A DNA stretch of 64,000 bases from Spirodela intermedia (GCA_902729315.2 LR746269.1:6045501-6109500), one strand, 5' to 3'; positions 31,201 to 42,644 are shown, counted from the stretch's first letter. A program made the numbers and translations. The notes: generated by a model not told the origin, from the letters alone.

Positions 31201-31849
31201 AACGTGGCAAACACGAAGGTTAGTTAACATGAGAGTTGCTTCGCAGATTCATTGGTCCTGGACCACGAAGCCAAGAAGGAAATGGATCCCATATCGACCA
31301 TGTGCTTAGATCAGCTGAGGTCACTGCAAGACTGCCATTCTGAGAACGTGGGTGATATTAGAGACCGCACAGAAAGATGCTTATCCAAGGAGTACCAGGT
31401 GTGCATCACTTCTAGTCCATTTAACTCAAGAATCTTTCAACGATGGTTCTTCAGGAAATATTATGAAAAGAATAATTTGTAAATTATGAGTTGCATCATA
31501 GCATTGTATCAGTTTTATCACTCAGGTTTCAACAGCAGTTAGTTGATATATATATAGATGGACCCATGAAATAAATTCCTAGGTTTTTGGAGCAAAAGAA
31601 TGCATCGAGCATCTGAATCTGTTTTATCGTCGATGATGCGAGCTGCCCAGTTAATCACAATGGTTATTTGTCAATCAGATCCAGCAGTTGACACAAACGA
31701 CAACGGAGAAGCGGTCAATCGCCCTTCCAAGCATAGAATTCATCGAGGCATTGCAAACGGGGTTGGAGATTACCCAGAAAGGAAAAGAGGAAAAACCTTC
31801 ATTTTTACCACCGGAAACGCCCAGAAATCCCTTCCGGGCAATCAATTGA
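25281..31849 (+). CDS. Kinesin-5 (BimC/Eg5-type) motor protein
   Basis: Plus-end-directed homotetrameric motor that crosslinks and slides antiparallel microtubules in the spindle and phragmoplast. Twenty-three exons: 25281-25456, 25710-25839, 25951-26106, 26206-26543, 26626-26764, 27930-28027, 28107-28263, 28345-28414, 28498-28574, 28684-28737, 28821-28901, 28977-29088, 29229-29315, 29410-29585, 29653-29814, 29914-30021, 30113-30271, 30365-30448, 30547-30752, 30845-30946, 31050-31159, 31247-31398, 31685-31849. Frame is kept throughout, giving 1032 residues, the family norm. Motor landmarks: GQTGTGKT P-loop (137-144), [13 protein letters not shown] switch I, DLAGSE switch II (299-304), [17 protein letters not shown] and [16 protein letters not shown] long coiled-coil stalk follows. 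The tail ends [15 protein letters not shown] and [12 protein letters not shown], a BimC-type TP site. The last acceptor is CAGCAG, so 31685 or 31688 may be used. The start ATG is the best available in a Ser/Pro-rich leader. Confidence 0.94.
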
Positions 31850-33439
31850 TGAGAGAGAGAGAGAGAGAGGGATGAAATGGTTCGGACATAGGTAAACATC
31901 TTGTTCCTCACTGTGTCTTTGCGCCCACCCATCTTCATTCCATCGATTGATGGAATTCCTCCTGTAAAGTATCTAGTGGTTGATGATCCCTCCAGGAAGG
32001 GTTATCTGTAGACCTTTTGAGAGAAACCCTCGCTTATTTTAAATTGAAAATGGGATGTTGCACCCTCTCTCTCTCTCTCTCTCTCCCCTATGTAACCTCA
32101 TATTTACTTAGTCCCGAAGGTGTAAATTGGGCTGTTGCACCCTCCCCCCTCCTCTCTCTCACACTCTCTCTCTTTCTCTCTCCCCTATATTTAACTCTCT
32201 ATGTTACCTCATATTTTTGCTAAACCCGGAAGGTGAACTTCGGCAAGTCAGATTTGGGGTTGGCTGAAACGGGGGAAGGGACGAGAGAAGGGAGGGGTTG
32301 GGCGGCCTGGTCGCTGCCCCCCAAGCTGATGTGTTCGCACAGTTTGCCGAGTGCAGTGCGCCGCGTAGAATCGCATATGCCACTCGGATTCCCCGTCATT
32401 CGGCACTCACCGGGGGGCACAGCGAGTTGATCCCCCGGAGGCCGCCTCTGGAGATCCCCGGCGCCATCATTAGACGACGCAGAAAGGTCACAGTTCCTCT
32501 GCCTCGCTCTCTCTGTCTGTCTCTTTCTCTTTCTCTTTCTCTTTCTCTTCCTTCAGTGCAGGTTACCAGCAGGCCATTGAGCTTGCCACTTTTCAGTGGC
32601 TGCGGAGCCTGGTGGATCGTACCCATCAGCCTCTACGGCAGCCGACACGTGGGGAATAGGGACGAACATGGAGAGATCCCACTGGCTTTCCCACACGTTG
32701 GTGGCCTCCAAGTCATGCGCCTCGTCCTTTACTCCTTGCTCTCTCTCTCTTCTTTCCCTCTCTATAAATCCTTCCATCTGTCAATATTTGTACGCAGCAA
32801 GCCGATCATCCTGCAGAGTATGTATTAAGAAATATGAACCTCTTCACCCATCAATGTCGGCGCTAAAAATATGGCCTTCCGGTGCGGCGCTTTCCTCATT
32901 AGGAAGGGGAAGGTTGACGCTTCACAGGCTGCTCGCATACGACGGAGTTTAATAGCCAATAGTAGAGTGCGTTGAGTGAAAACCCAATGGTCAACGCCTT
33001 AATGGTCGCAATATCAAAAGGGTACTGCTAATGTCTTAGTTCGTTTGGGTAATCTCTAAACGTTGACAATGAAAAGCTCGACGGGAACCCAGTAATTCTA
33101 AGTCTTCTCTTTCTACAGAAGTTTGACCTTAGGGGGGAGCTTTATGATCTAACCTGAAGTTTGACCTTATGGAAACACAATCTATGTTTTCCTTGAACAG
33201 ATGGGGCACCTAGGTTGACTGGACCCTCTCGATGTCGTTGACTCTGAGTTAAATCGCCTTGAGATTGACTAAGTGGGACTGCTGGTTAAGCCTTACTCTT
33301 CCCGAACTGTCCTCGGGGACAGGAAGTGGCATAGCTACTTGAAGACGTCCCCAGAGACCTCGTGCTATATGAAGAGATTGGAAGCTCGACAGCTGGTTTC
33401 ACTCCCCGAACATAGCGGCTAGGGAGAGAGAGAGGGAGA

Positions 33440-33471
<32 letters not shown>

Positions 33472-33693
33472 ACTCGTTAAGCAGGTGGCTTCCACAAGGT
33501 CTGTCCTGCGTAGTGCTAGGGCAGTTGTGCGAGCCGACGGGAGAAAGAAGAAGACCGCATCGTATCAAACCCCCCTTCCCCTCCCCCCATCCCCTCTCTA
33601 TAAGTACAAGCCCTCGGCACAGCAGAGATCAGTCTTTCCGCTGGACCTTGAAAAAGCTCGCGACGAGAGAGAGAGAGAGAGTTAGAGAGGAAA
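31850..33693. other. Intergenic region upstream of the MYB gene
   Basis: Contains an imperfect tandem duplication rich in CT (about 32056-32131 and 32132-32237) and a GC-rich stretch (about 32230-32640) with short open frames that match no family I recognise. A cluster of seven TTGAC/GTCAA cores lies at 32989-33270, and a GA array at 33422-33472. The MYB promoter and leader occupy the end. Confidence 0.5.
33599..33604 (+). promoter_or_regulatory. TATA box of the MYB gene
   Basis: Reads CTCTATAAGTAC, 95 bp upstream of the MYB ATG, following a C-rich stretch. The spacing gives a leader of about 60-65 bases that includes a short GA run. Confidence 0.6.
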
Positions 33694-34574
33694 ATGATGG
33701 TGATGGTGGAGGAGACCCGTAAGGGGCCGTGGACGGAGCAGGAGGACCTGCGTCTGGTCTGCTTTGTGGGGCTTCTCGGAGACCGACGGTGGGACGCCAT
33801 AGCCAAAGTTTCAGGTTCGAGAGTTGAAGGTTCAAATATAAGAGAGAATTCTGAATACCCATGTCGAGAAGGAAGACCAAGTAGGTTTTCCTGGGTTTTG
33901 TCGGGACCTCCCGTGGACTTACCCCCTCCCTGGTTCTGTTGCAGGTCTCAGGAGATCAGGGAAGAGCTGCCGGTTGCGTTGGGTCAACTACCTACGCCCC
34001 GGCCTCAAGCGCGGCCGTATGACCCCCCAGGAAGAGCGGCTAATCGTTGACCTCCACGCTCGCTGGGGAAACAGGTTAGGATTCTCCATAATTCCTTCTC
34101 CTTCTTCTGCCGTCATCACTTAAAGAGAGAGATGAGAGAGCTCCCGCTCTGTGCAGGTGGTCTCGGATAGCGAAGAGACTGCCGGGGAGGACGGATAACG
34201 AGATCAAGAACTACTGGAGGACTCGCATGAGGAAGACGGCGCAGGAGAAGGGGGCCGGCACCTCTTCCCCGATACTTTCGTCGTCCTCCTCAGACAGTCC
34301 AGGAGAAGAGGACTCGCATGAGCTGCATGGCGGCGGCGGTGGCGCTCCGGTGACCCCGCTGGATCAGACGTGGAACGAGACGGCACCGTTGGGGAGGAGC
34401 GAGTCAACGTTCAAGGAACCGTGGTGCTACTCCGGCGACTCTCTTTGGAAGATTGATGACGACGACAGCGACTTCGGCCTGGCTGTTCCCACCGTTGACT
34501 TCCCCGCCCCAGCTACTACCATGGAGGGGAACCCTAATCCTATCCGTTTCCCATTGCGGGGATACTCTTCGTAG
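33694..34574 (+). CDS. R2R3-MYB transcription factor, MYB48/MYB59-like
   Basis: Three exons: 33694-33814, 33945-34074, 34157-34574; in frame, 222 residues. R2 begins [18 protein letters not shown] and contains [13 protein letters not shown] and [21 protein letters not shown]3 begins [18 protein letters not shown] and continues [20 protein letters not shown], then [14 protein letters not shown]. The signature GPWTEQED with DRRW and the [10 protein letters not shown] linker is that of the MYB48/59 subgroup. In Arabidopsis this subgroup acts in root growth, cell cycle and nutrient or hormone responses. The C-terminal region is Ser- and acid-rich ([22 protein letters not shown]) and probably regulatory. 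The intron positions match the conserved R2R3 pattern (inside R2 and inside R3). The ATG at 33694 is followed by a second at 33697; either would work. Confidence 0.93.
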
Positions 34575-35458
34575 AGAGTGACAAGATGCTCATTTTGACG
34601 AGAAGACCATTACAGCTATTAAGAACAAGGTTAGTTCTTCACGAGACTCTCCTTCCTAACGTGGGTCTAATCTCTAGAACATCTAAGACTCAATAGATCT
34701 AGATCAACTTGCTAAGAATAGATCCATCCAATCGGCTAACTGGCATCTTTCTCGATCTAGGACGGTCCATTGCCGTGTACAACTGGTCAACTCACGTCCA
34801 AGTGATTGACATAATAACACTAGATTTGAGCAAGCTAATGTTGGAGTCATACGATCCAGTTGACTAAACAACTCTAGAGACGAAGCAATATAGGCAAGTC
34901 AGGTTCATATTTAAATTTCACACATTAACTTAAAAAGGGTTTTCATTAGTACTCTATTTAACAGTTATTTGTAATAAAAAAACATTAAATATGAAAAACA
35001 TTATTAAGATATGCGAAAAAGTAAACTTAGAATAGCAAAAATGAAGGGGTAACTTGCTAATTGTATAATATATATTACTTTAAAAGTATAAAATTCCAGG
35101 ATTTTTTTTAAAAAAATACACCCCGTCTCGTCCACTTTTTGAAAATGTTTCATTTGAGATATTTATTTAAAAACCGTGAATTTTGAATAGAAGGAAGTTT
35201 GTGGAACACGTGCGAAATTATTAGATATTGGGGGTGTTTATGCAAAAGGCCTCCCCATCACTGCCCACGCACGTTATGGATCGCGGATAGCATGACGTGG
35301 CGAGCAGCTCGTCCACCCAGCCAGGAACTCCGCACCGGATATGGTGACGAGAAAGAGAGATGGAGAGAGAGAGACGACTGGTCCTGTAAGGGGTAGAGCA
35401 GTCATTTGCTTTCACTCATCTCGCCGTCTGCCGGCGCCTCCGATCTCCCCACCGGAGC
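34575..35458. other. AT-rich intergenic region between the MYB and PsbP-like genes
   Basis: MYB 3' UTR followed by AT-rich sequence (about 34900-35180) without coding signal. The PsbP-like promoter and leader lie after about 35200, where GC content rises. Confidence 0.45.
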
Positions 35459-37074
35459 ATGGCGGCGACGTCCTGCTGGGTCTCCGGTATCCCCAACAAG
35501 GTCCGCCATTTCTCTCCCTTTTAGTCTCCAGTTCATGTCTGAACCATCACAAGGATTTGACCCAGAAATTCCAATTCCGAGAAGATGGTATCCCTCTTTC
35601 AACTTCGCTCCATGTTTTCCAGCTCCTCCCGCCGAATCCCAACCCTAGCCCTCGCTCTTCTGCCGCACTGGTGGCCGTCGTCAAGGGCAACTCGAGGGAG
35701 GCGGCTCCTTCTGCGAAGGCTACGGCAGGTCCCTCCTCCTCCTCCTCCTCTTCTTCCTCTTCCCATTATCCGGGATTATACATTTCCTGTGGATGAACGA
35801 GGATTCTGCTCTCACCGGCGACGGTGTCTCAGAATCTATCAGGAGAAGGTCGATTCTGCTTGGAGCGGGGGCACTGGCCCATGGCCTTGTTCTTCCGAGC
35901 ATCGTCTTTGCTGAAGGTAATCCCTCCCCTCTTCCTGCTGCGGCCGGATCACTTCTCCTCGGAAATGGGACTTCAGGAACTGTTCCTGCGAGGGAGATAT
36001 GATCCTCTTCCAGCGATTCTGCAATGTTCTCAACGACTGCGGTCTTATCTGCGCAGAAGTGCCGGACAGGTACAAAGCCTTCGTCGATCCTATCGATGGG
36101 TACTCGTACATCTACCCTTCGGATTGGAGGGTGGGTATTCCTCCATGATTCTTTCTAGAACAAGCCGAGCTCTCGGACGATAAAAATGCTATCTTTTTTG
36201 CCACTTAAATTCCCGCATATCTGGGTCGATCAGGACTTCGAATTCACGGGCTGCGACTCAGCATTCAAGGACCGGAATGTCGCCTTGCAACACGTCAGAG
36301 TCAGCTTCGTGCCGACAGAAAAGAAGGATGTCAACGATCTGGGTCAGATAGAGGAGGTAATTATTGTCCATGAATCTAACCATACTATTATTACTGGTAT
36401 AATAGTTACTGGCTCATCATGGTGAGATCTAAGAGGCTTTGTGGGTTCTCTCTGCTGCGCTCCTCATCCCAGGTCGTCCCCAGTTTGGTGAAGACCGTCT
36501 ATGCCGCGCCGACCCAGACGCCCACCATTCTCGATATGCAGGAGGTCGGTGAAACTTAGATATATAATTCTGCCCAAGTTTCGGCCGCCGTTGACCTCTG
36601 ACTCTTCGAAGTGTTGACCTAGTTTAGTCAACTTGTATGCTCCTCTTTTTTGTTTTTTTATTGCTGATGATCCTGCCTTACTCGGTACTATTTTCCGTTG
36701 GCATGATTTGTGTAGAGAAATATCGATGGAAAGAACTACTGGACCTTCGAGTACGTCCTCCAATCCCCCACCTTTGGGCGCACCGCATTCGCCACCATAG
36801 CCATCGGCAATGGTACCCATCTCTCTCTCTCTCTCTCTCTATCGGCAATGGTTCCAAAACCGTTGACCAGCGTTGACGGAGGCTCGATAGAGTTCATGAT
36901 TCTTGCCCAGATTCTCTGATGCAGATACCGTTGACCAATTTTGTGTAATGATGTCTAAATTCTTGTGAAGGGAGATACTACACGTTGGTGGTGGGAGCAA
37001 ACGAGAGAAGATGGACCCGGGTCCGGAACCAGCTCAGGGCTGTGGCGGACTCCTTCAGACTAGTGGACATTTAG
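35459..37074 (+). CDS. PNSL1: PsbP-like lumenal protein, chloroplast NDH subunit PNSL1 (PPL2) type
   Basis: Thylakoid-lumen PsbP-fold protein; the best family match is PNSL1/PPL2, a lumenal subunit of the chloroplast NADH dehydrogenase-like complex in cyclic electron flow. Exons: 35459-35500, 35623-35728, 35833-35916, 36057-36130, 36234-36356, 36473-36544, 36716-36812, 36971-37074; in frame, 233 residues. The N-terminus is a Ser/Pro/Ala-rich stroma-targeting region. It is followed by a twin-arginine lumen signal, RRRSILLGAGALAHG with VFAE near the cleavage site. Mature-domain landmarks: VPDRYKAFVDPIDGYSYIYP, SDWRDFEFTGCDSAFKDR, VRVSFVPTEKKDVND, DMQERNIDGKNYWTFEY, GRTAFATIAIGN and YYTLVVGANERRW. 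Acceptors of exons 3 and 4 are set by frame and by continuity of the family sequence. A different PsbP-like paralogue is possible but less likely. Confidence 0.85.
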
Positions 37075-37456
37075 GCTAGGTTTAGGACTCGTGTCTCCCT
37101 TGGCCACGTGTCCGTATTTTGCACCTCTTTGTCTCTAATATCTATTAAAGAAGGCAAAACTTTCGTTTGGACTCTCGGAAGCCCACCCAGCGTCAGCCCG
37201 GCCCATCATGGAGCCAACGGCATGTACTAATGGGCCGCATATGGGCCACCAGGAAAGCGCAATTGTGGCGCCGGATGGAACAGCAGGGCTTGGTTAGTTC
37301 TATCTTAATGCATTGTACATGGCCCACAGGCTTGAATGTCGTGGGCCCATGATCTAGACCACGGCGGCTTATGGGCTACAGAGAAGCACAAGCTTCCCCG
37401 CCCGGGGGGAACATCCGACGGCGCCTGCGTCATTTCGTTCCTACGTCTCTCTCTCT
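37075..37456. other. Convergent intergenic region
   Basis: Between the 3' ends of the PsbP-like (+) and 1589-family (-) genes. Several GGCCCA/TGGGCC motifs occur (about 37200, 37231, 37244, 37341) although no coding start is nearby. No gene is seen. Confidence 0.45.
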
Positions 37457-37625
37457 CTACGTAACCCGGCTTACGGCGGCCGTCTCTTCACGGCCGTTCG
37501 TCCACGACTCTCCATGTGAGGCCTGCGCGTACGCCGCGAAGAACTCCTTGTTCTCCTTCTCCAGCTCCTTCCATACTGAGACCAAAGAGAACGACCCACA
37601 TCGACACCCAAAGGAAGAAGAAGAA

Positions 37626-37667
<42 letters not shown>

Positions 37668-37913
37668 AGTGGAGGTAATGACGGGCTTGATACCGGCGTG
37701 CTTAGAGAGGGCCTCCACGCATTCCTCCTGGCTCATGCGGAAGACGAGGCACTGCTCGATCAAATGCTGCACCTAAAAGCCAAGCCAAGGGGAGAGGGGA
37801 TCAATCAGTCGGGCTGGCGGTGCCGCCACAGAGAAGAAGAAGAAGAAGAAGAAAAAGAGGCGTCTCCGGCGGTCGATTACCGTGTGTAGGTACGAAGCGG
37901 CGGCCTCGCCCAT
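37457..37913 (-). CDS. Plant protein 1589-family (A_thal_3526 domain) small protein
   Basis: Short protein of 85 residues from three exons on the minus strand: 37913-37881, 37772-37667, 37575-37457. The core is the plant-specific domain of unknown function known as plant protein 1589: VQHLIEQCLVFRMSQEEC, VEALSKHAGIKPVITST and VWKELEKENKEFFAAYAQ, a compact mostly helical unit. The function is not established. Intron 2 is under 100 bp and about a third of it is a CT repeat in the coding orientation. The start ATGGGCGAG is the first in-frame Met upstream of the conserved domain. The RAD51D stop codon lies 369 bp upstream on the same strand. Confidence 0.85.
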
Positions 37914-38281
37914 CAAGATCAAGGGGGAGCGGGAGAGACAGAAAGCGGGAGAGAACAGGAACCGATCAGGGGAAGGTTTGTCTGGAGGTAGAAAACGAAG
38001 AGCAGGAGAGATCAGGAAGGAAAACCAAATATATGGAGTAGATTAAGGGAGAAGGATACTCGGAGTGGACCAGGTTCACGTGGAGTATTGAAGGTCACAG
38101 GGTGGGGGGAGGGGAGCCGCCGACCAGGGGAGAGCAACTCCACATTGCAGCGCGTGGCGAGCAGCCCCGACCACGTGGCGAGGGCACCGGCGGAACGCCC
38201 TCCACGCGTGCTCCTCGGCCTGGTATGCCTGTCGGTGGTCAACTCTGGGTCGTGGCGTTTGACCAGTTGAGGAGGCCCCTC

Positions 38282-40834
38282 TTAATCGGGAGAGACGGCG
38301 ATCGGCTGACCGCCGTCGATGGCGAACTTCGCCGCTCCGCCGGGGGCCTGAGAGAAAGCGAGATACGTGAGAGCAGCGACGAAGAAGAAGATGAAAACCA
38401 GAGAAGCGTGCTTGCTCTGCCTGAAATGGCCATTCAGGCATAGATACAGAAGGAAACGGGTACCATGGAAGTGTGCCTGAGGACAGATACTGTGGATATG
38501 TGGCTCCCATGTTCGCGTGATAGCAGTAGCCTGACATGAGGGATGCTCTTCCAGCTTTCTCCCAAGGCGGGCTTGGGGAGGCCTCCCTCCCCGCCCACCA
38601 TGTGATTCGTAACCTTGTTTGATGTCACACGAAGAACACAATCAGTTCCAGTCGCCCTCTCAAAGACAAAAGATTTAAATGAAGACAAGGCAAATAATTA
38701 AACGAACCCCTTAAATCCACAATATATATGGGTATGATCGATCTTGCTTACCAGCACACAGAGATTACTCTCATCAGCCAGTCTCTTTAGGGCATATCCA
38801 GCAGAGACCATCAATGATCGGCCTGCGATTCAGCATCAGACATGAATGACGAAATTAATTCATCCATGTGAGATGCCAAAGACCATAAAATTTGAGCGAA
38901 AATAGTGGGCAATATTCATGCCATGCTTCAGATTTTTTTTAATAAATAATAAATAAATAAACATTGTTCACTGATAATTGATTTCCACCGCTAGAAAAAT
39001 GTAAAATGCAACAATAAATTTGAATGAAAGGGTAGAGAAACCCCTTCCTAAAGAATCACTGATATTTTCTGTGCTGTTTGTTGGATTTCTGCTGGCATTC
39101 AGTAAATTGATTGCTTGAACTACAGCATTTTCATATTCGACTTCAAGAACAGGTGCCGACGACAAAACTTTTCAACACAAACTCGATGAAAACGATTCGC
39201 CAAAGAGACATCCAAGGGCTTATGTACCATGTGAATCTCTGCCTCCAAGAATCGGTGTTATAAGTGATGAGATGGAATCAATAACAAGTAAACGCAACCT
39301 GGTGGCTTCATCCTTTCCCTGAATCACGATCACAGAAACTAGTTTAAGCCGCATTCCCCAAGCTGAGTTTGCCCAAAAAAAAAAGCGCCCAAAGCCAGTG
39401 GTTGCGAAGAGAACCTTACGTCCCAGCGTGATACTTAACCGATTTAGCACATCCTGTAGTTCAAATATATCAAAGACTGACCGGCATAATATGCTACTCA
39501 TTACTCTACGGCATCTTCTTTCTTGGGCCTGAACCATCCAAAGAAATTTCTGTAAAAGCCGAATTCAAGAGGCACAGAAAAAAAAAAAAAAAAAAAAAAA
39601 ACTGAGTGAAGCTATTTCGGGTAACCGGAGCTGGCAAACAGCAATACAAAGCAGATGCCTGCAAAGAGAAGGAAACCAAACAAGTTACCAAAATATTCAC
39701 CAGAACGAGACGATACCTCTTTAGGCAATGAACTGGAGGTTGTGGAAGGATCTAGAAAGGATGAAACCCGCTCTGGTGAAAAGGAATTCCCCGTATCCAA
39801 GAACATAATGGTTCCCAGCTTCCTGTCAGCGATGTGTGCAGCAGCACGTAGGCAAAGCTGCAGATCAATGAAGTAAGCTCAAAGACTAAGTCATCACTCT
39901 CGTTCATGCATACACAACGCAGTTTACGAGCAAGCATATGCTTCAATGGACTCCATTAATAACGACCATGGATAGGAAAGCAGCGAGCTTTGTCGCAGTT
40001 TGCATCGAGCATGTTTATGGGAGTTTCTAACATACATCATATAGAGTAGGAGAGTATACCAATATCGGCGGTTTTCCATTCCTCCTAGTTATGGAAAAAA
40101 CATCTACGACTGGCATAGGAGTAGTCATACTTGTGTTTTCCCGGATGAAGAGGGCCCAGCTAACTCTACCAGGTGACCCTCCCGCAGTCCACCCTGAAGA
40201 AGCGAGTCGACCCTGTAAAAAGCAAATGAGAGCAAAGAGGAGACAAGATCATGACTGAAGCATCGTATTGAGGTTACTAAAGCTCGGAGAATAGTTTTGA
40301 TCCAGGGCAGCACACCATTGGCACCCTGTGGGAAGGAATCTCTTCTTCATCTGCGCATCCTCCAGCAATTCCAGGCCATTTAACCAAGGCTGGTGTTGGC
40401 GATCTATTATAGACAGCACCTGGGCAATACCCTGTTCCACACCAGTTTCCCCGGCTGTTCAGAGTTGAGAAACTGTTTGCGAACGATCCACGGAGCAAAA
40501 GTGGGGAAAGAGGGCTAGCATCAGAGCGAATAACCTGCTTCAACTTATCGGAGATCGCCTCGCCCTCGGCGAATGCCGCAAGCGAATAGAGATCATTCAC
40601 GAGGAAATCCTCCACTGAGCGACGGAAGGAAGGAAGAAGAAAGAAAACGCGAGTGAGTGGATGGAAACCGTCGGAAACGAACGGAAGAAGAAGAGAGCAT
40701 GGACGCCAGAAAATGGTGCAGCCGCGGGGTTCGTACAGGATCCAACCTGAGAAGATGCCGTGGGAAGAGCAGAACTGGCGGAATTCGGCATCAATGATCG
40801 GGAACTCCTGCTCGAGGTTCTTCAGTGGAGGCAT
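38282..40834 (-). CDS. RAD51D: DNA repair protein RAD51D (RAD51 paralogue)
   Basis: RecA/RAD51-fold ATPase acting with the other RAD51 paralogues in homologous recombination; in plants RAD51D also influences recombination-linked defence gene expression. Exons on the minus strand: 40834-40747, 40614-40535, 40431-40325, 40212-40131, 39857-39717, 39528-39420, 39338-39228, 38822-38752, 38613-38464, 38347-38282; in frame, 334 residues. Landmarks: [18 protein letters not shown] at the start, [30 protein letters not shown], Walker A GPSSSGKT (about 110-117), [30 protein letters not shown] with Walker B Asp, [20 protein letters not shown] and [17 protein letters not shown]. The weakest junction is exon 6 to 7: the acceptor at 39338 keeps frame, but the intervening [13 protein letters not shown] is not conserved. 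Neighbours on the same strand are H2B upstream and the 1589-family gene downstream. Confidence 0.92.
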
Positions 40835-41480
40835 CAGTCGGCCGCAGAGCCCAGAGGAGAAGGGGGGTTGGGGGGAGCAGTGTGGCGAGAAAAAAAGTTG
40901 TGGCGGGAGCCCAGGGGTCCTGAAACAGCACCAATCGAAAAGTGATGAAGAAGAAAGAATGGATCCAACGTTCAGGGATCGCAGAGAACGAACGTTCTAG
41001 ATTGTTCCCTCCTATTCCAGTCACTCTCTCAGCTCCTCCCCCCCCTTCCCCCCGATGAGGGCCCCATTCCGTCCTCCTTCCGGCTTGATCAGCCTTGATG
41101 CAAATCGGATGGGCACTCGAGGAAGAGCACTCGTATGGTTTCGTCTTTTGAGGCGATTTTCTAGCCGCCACATGGAATTTCCAACAGATCTTCGCGGAAT
41201 AGTGCGGCACGGATCATCCTATGCACCATACCGATCCTTCTGCTCGGTATTGGAATTATTAAGATGATGAATCTGGTAAGAAGAGAAGATTCAAAACCTG
41301 CCGGAAAATGTTTAAGCAAACTGCTCTATAATCTGGAGCAGACGAGTACGGAACGGATCTCGTTGCAGTGTTACATTTCGAACCGGTTGATCTATTCTAC
41401 TGTAATACATCCCGTGAGATTGAGATACTGATGGATGATACACGCATGAGGACCACGACGACCAAACGTAAGAAGATTCA
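40835..41480. other. Region between H2B and RAD51D
   Basis: Holds the RAD51D promoter and leader (minus strand, directly above 40834) and the H2B 3' UTR near 41400-41480. C-rich/G-rich tract at 41030-41055. No additional gene. Confidence 0.45.
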
Positions 41481-41942
41481 TCAAGAGCTGGTGAACTTGG
41501 TCACGGCCTTGGTGCCCTCGGAGACGGCGTGCTTGGCGAGCTCCCCGGGGAGGACGAGGCGAACGGAGGTCTGAATCTCCCGGGAGGTGATGGTGGGCTT
41601 CTTGTTGTACCGGGCGAGACGGGAGGCCTCCTGAGCGAGCTTCTCGAAGATGTCGTTGATGAAGCTGTTCATGATCCCCATGGCCTTGCTGGAGATCCCG
41701 ATGTCGGGGTGGACCTGCTTCAGCACCTTGAAGATGTAGATCTTGTAAGTCTCGCTCCCCTTCTTCATCTTCTTCTTCTTCTTCTTGTCGCCGGAAGCCG
41801 CCGAGGCATCCTTGGAGGGGAGCTTCTTCTCCGCCTTGGGCTTCTTCTCCGCCGGAGCCTTCTCCGCTGCCGCTGCCGCTGCCTTCTTCTCCTCCGCTGC
41901 GGGCTTCTTCTCCGCCGGCTTCTTCTCCGCCTTGGGCGCCAT
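41481..41942 (-). CDS. Histone H2B
   Basis: Core nucleosomal histone, single exon, 153 residues. The long Lys/Ala/Glu-rich N-terminal tail (repeats of AEKKPA type, then [15 protein letters not shown]) is typical of plant H2B. The histone fold is intact: [56 protein letters not shown] and [20 protein letters not shown]. The C-terminus [11 protein letters not shown] contains the conserved ubiquitylated Lys. An upstream in-frame Met is ignored because [13 protein letters not shown] is the canonical start and a TATA box sits 71 bp before it. Confidence 0.97.
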   Translation of the reverse strand: MAPKAEKKPAEKKPAAEEKKAAAAAAEKAPAEKKPKAEKKLPSKDASAASGDKKKKKKMKKGSETYKIYIFKVLKQVHPDIGISSKAMGIMNSFINDIFEKLAQEASRLARYNKKPTITSREIQTSVRLVLPGELAKHAVSEGTKAVTKFTSS

Positions 41943-42012
41943 CAGATTCTTCCCGGGAGATTGGAAAAATGAGGGCGCGCGCTTGAGTAAAAATTTGGCT
42001 TCCCTGCATTCG

Positions 42013-42020
42013 TATATATA
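42013..42020 (-). promoter_or_regulatory. TATA box of the H2B gene
   Basis: TATATATA on the minus strand, 71 bp upstream of the H2B ATG, giving a leader of about 40 bases. A sequence resembling but not matching the histone CGCGGATC octamer lies about 50 bp farther upstream. Confidence 0.65.
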
Positions 42021-42644
42021 GGATCGATGGGGTGGGTCGGTTACGGAAGGGAAAGGGAACGCGCCGGATCGATGACATGGCAAGATTTTATGCCGTCCGA
42101 TTTCTTTAGACGACTAGGTAACTCACGGTGTCGATGTGGCCACTGACACCGACTGGCGGATTCCTGGGGACGCGACCGGATCTGCCCATCGCGGGACTTT
42201 TTAACTCATTTTTTATTATAAATAAGTTTTCTATTTCGCAAAAAAAAGTACACGTCAGCAGCCCACCGCTGCCTTCGCCTCTGGGGGGCGCAGCCAATAT
42301 GCCTTATAATTCTAAATAATCTTAAGTATACTTAGATATACATATTTTACATTTAATAAAAAAATATTTATTAATAATTAATAGGCATTTATTTATTTAC
42401 TTACGACGATATTACATTATTTAGTTAACTTCTCGATAAACAGCTCATTTTCAACGATGCAGTTATCAAGATTAATATAGAAAAAATTAAACAAATTAAA
42501 ATCGATAAATAATTACGCTGGCGTGTGTGGAGTACGTCAAATATATATTTTCTACATATCTTTTAGTGTAATTTCGAAGCGTCAAAAAAAAACTAAAATA
42601 ATTTTACGAATTTAAAATTTATCCATTTGGGTGAAAATTTAATG
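42021..42644. other. Intergenic, H2B promoter and AT-rich DNA
   Basis: H2B upstream region to about 42200, then AT-rich DNA up to tRNA-Asp. No gene is seen. Confidence 0.45.

Noticed and set aside
31600-31875. Alternative reading of the kinesin-5 C-terminus
   Set aside because: A different frame of the same exon yields [15 protein letters not shown] and [12 protein letters not shown], the family tail, and ends cleanly at 31849.
32233-32828. GC-rich open frames on both strands downstream of kinesin-5
   Set aside because: No recognisable domain, no conserved start, and interrupted by CT/TTTCTC repeats; kept only as intergenic.
41392-42078. Longer frames around H2B, including a 228-codon one and the 200-codon upstream extension
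   Set aside because: One is a shifted frame; the other merely extends H2B into its leader past the TATA-defined start.
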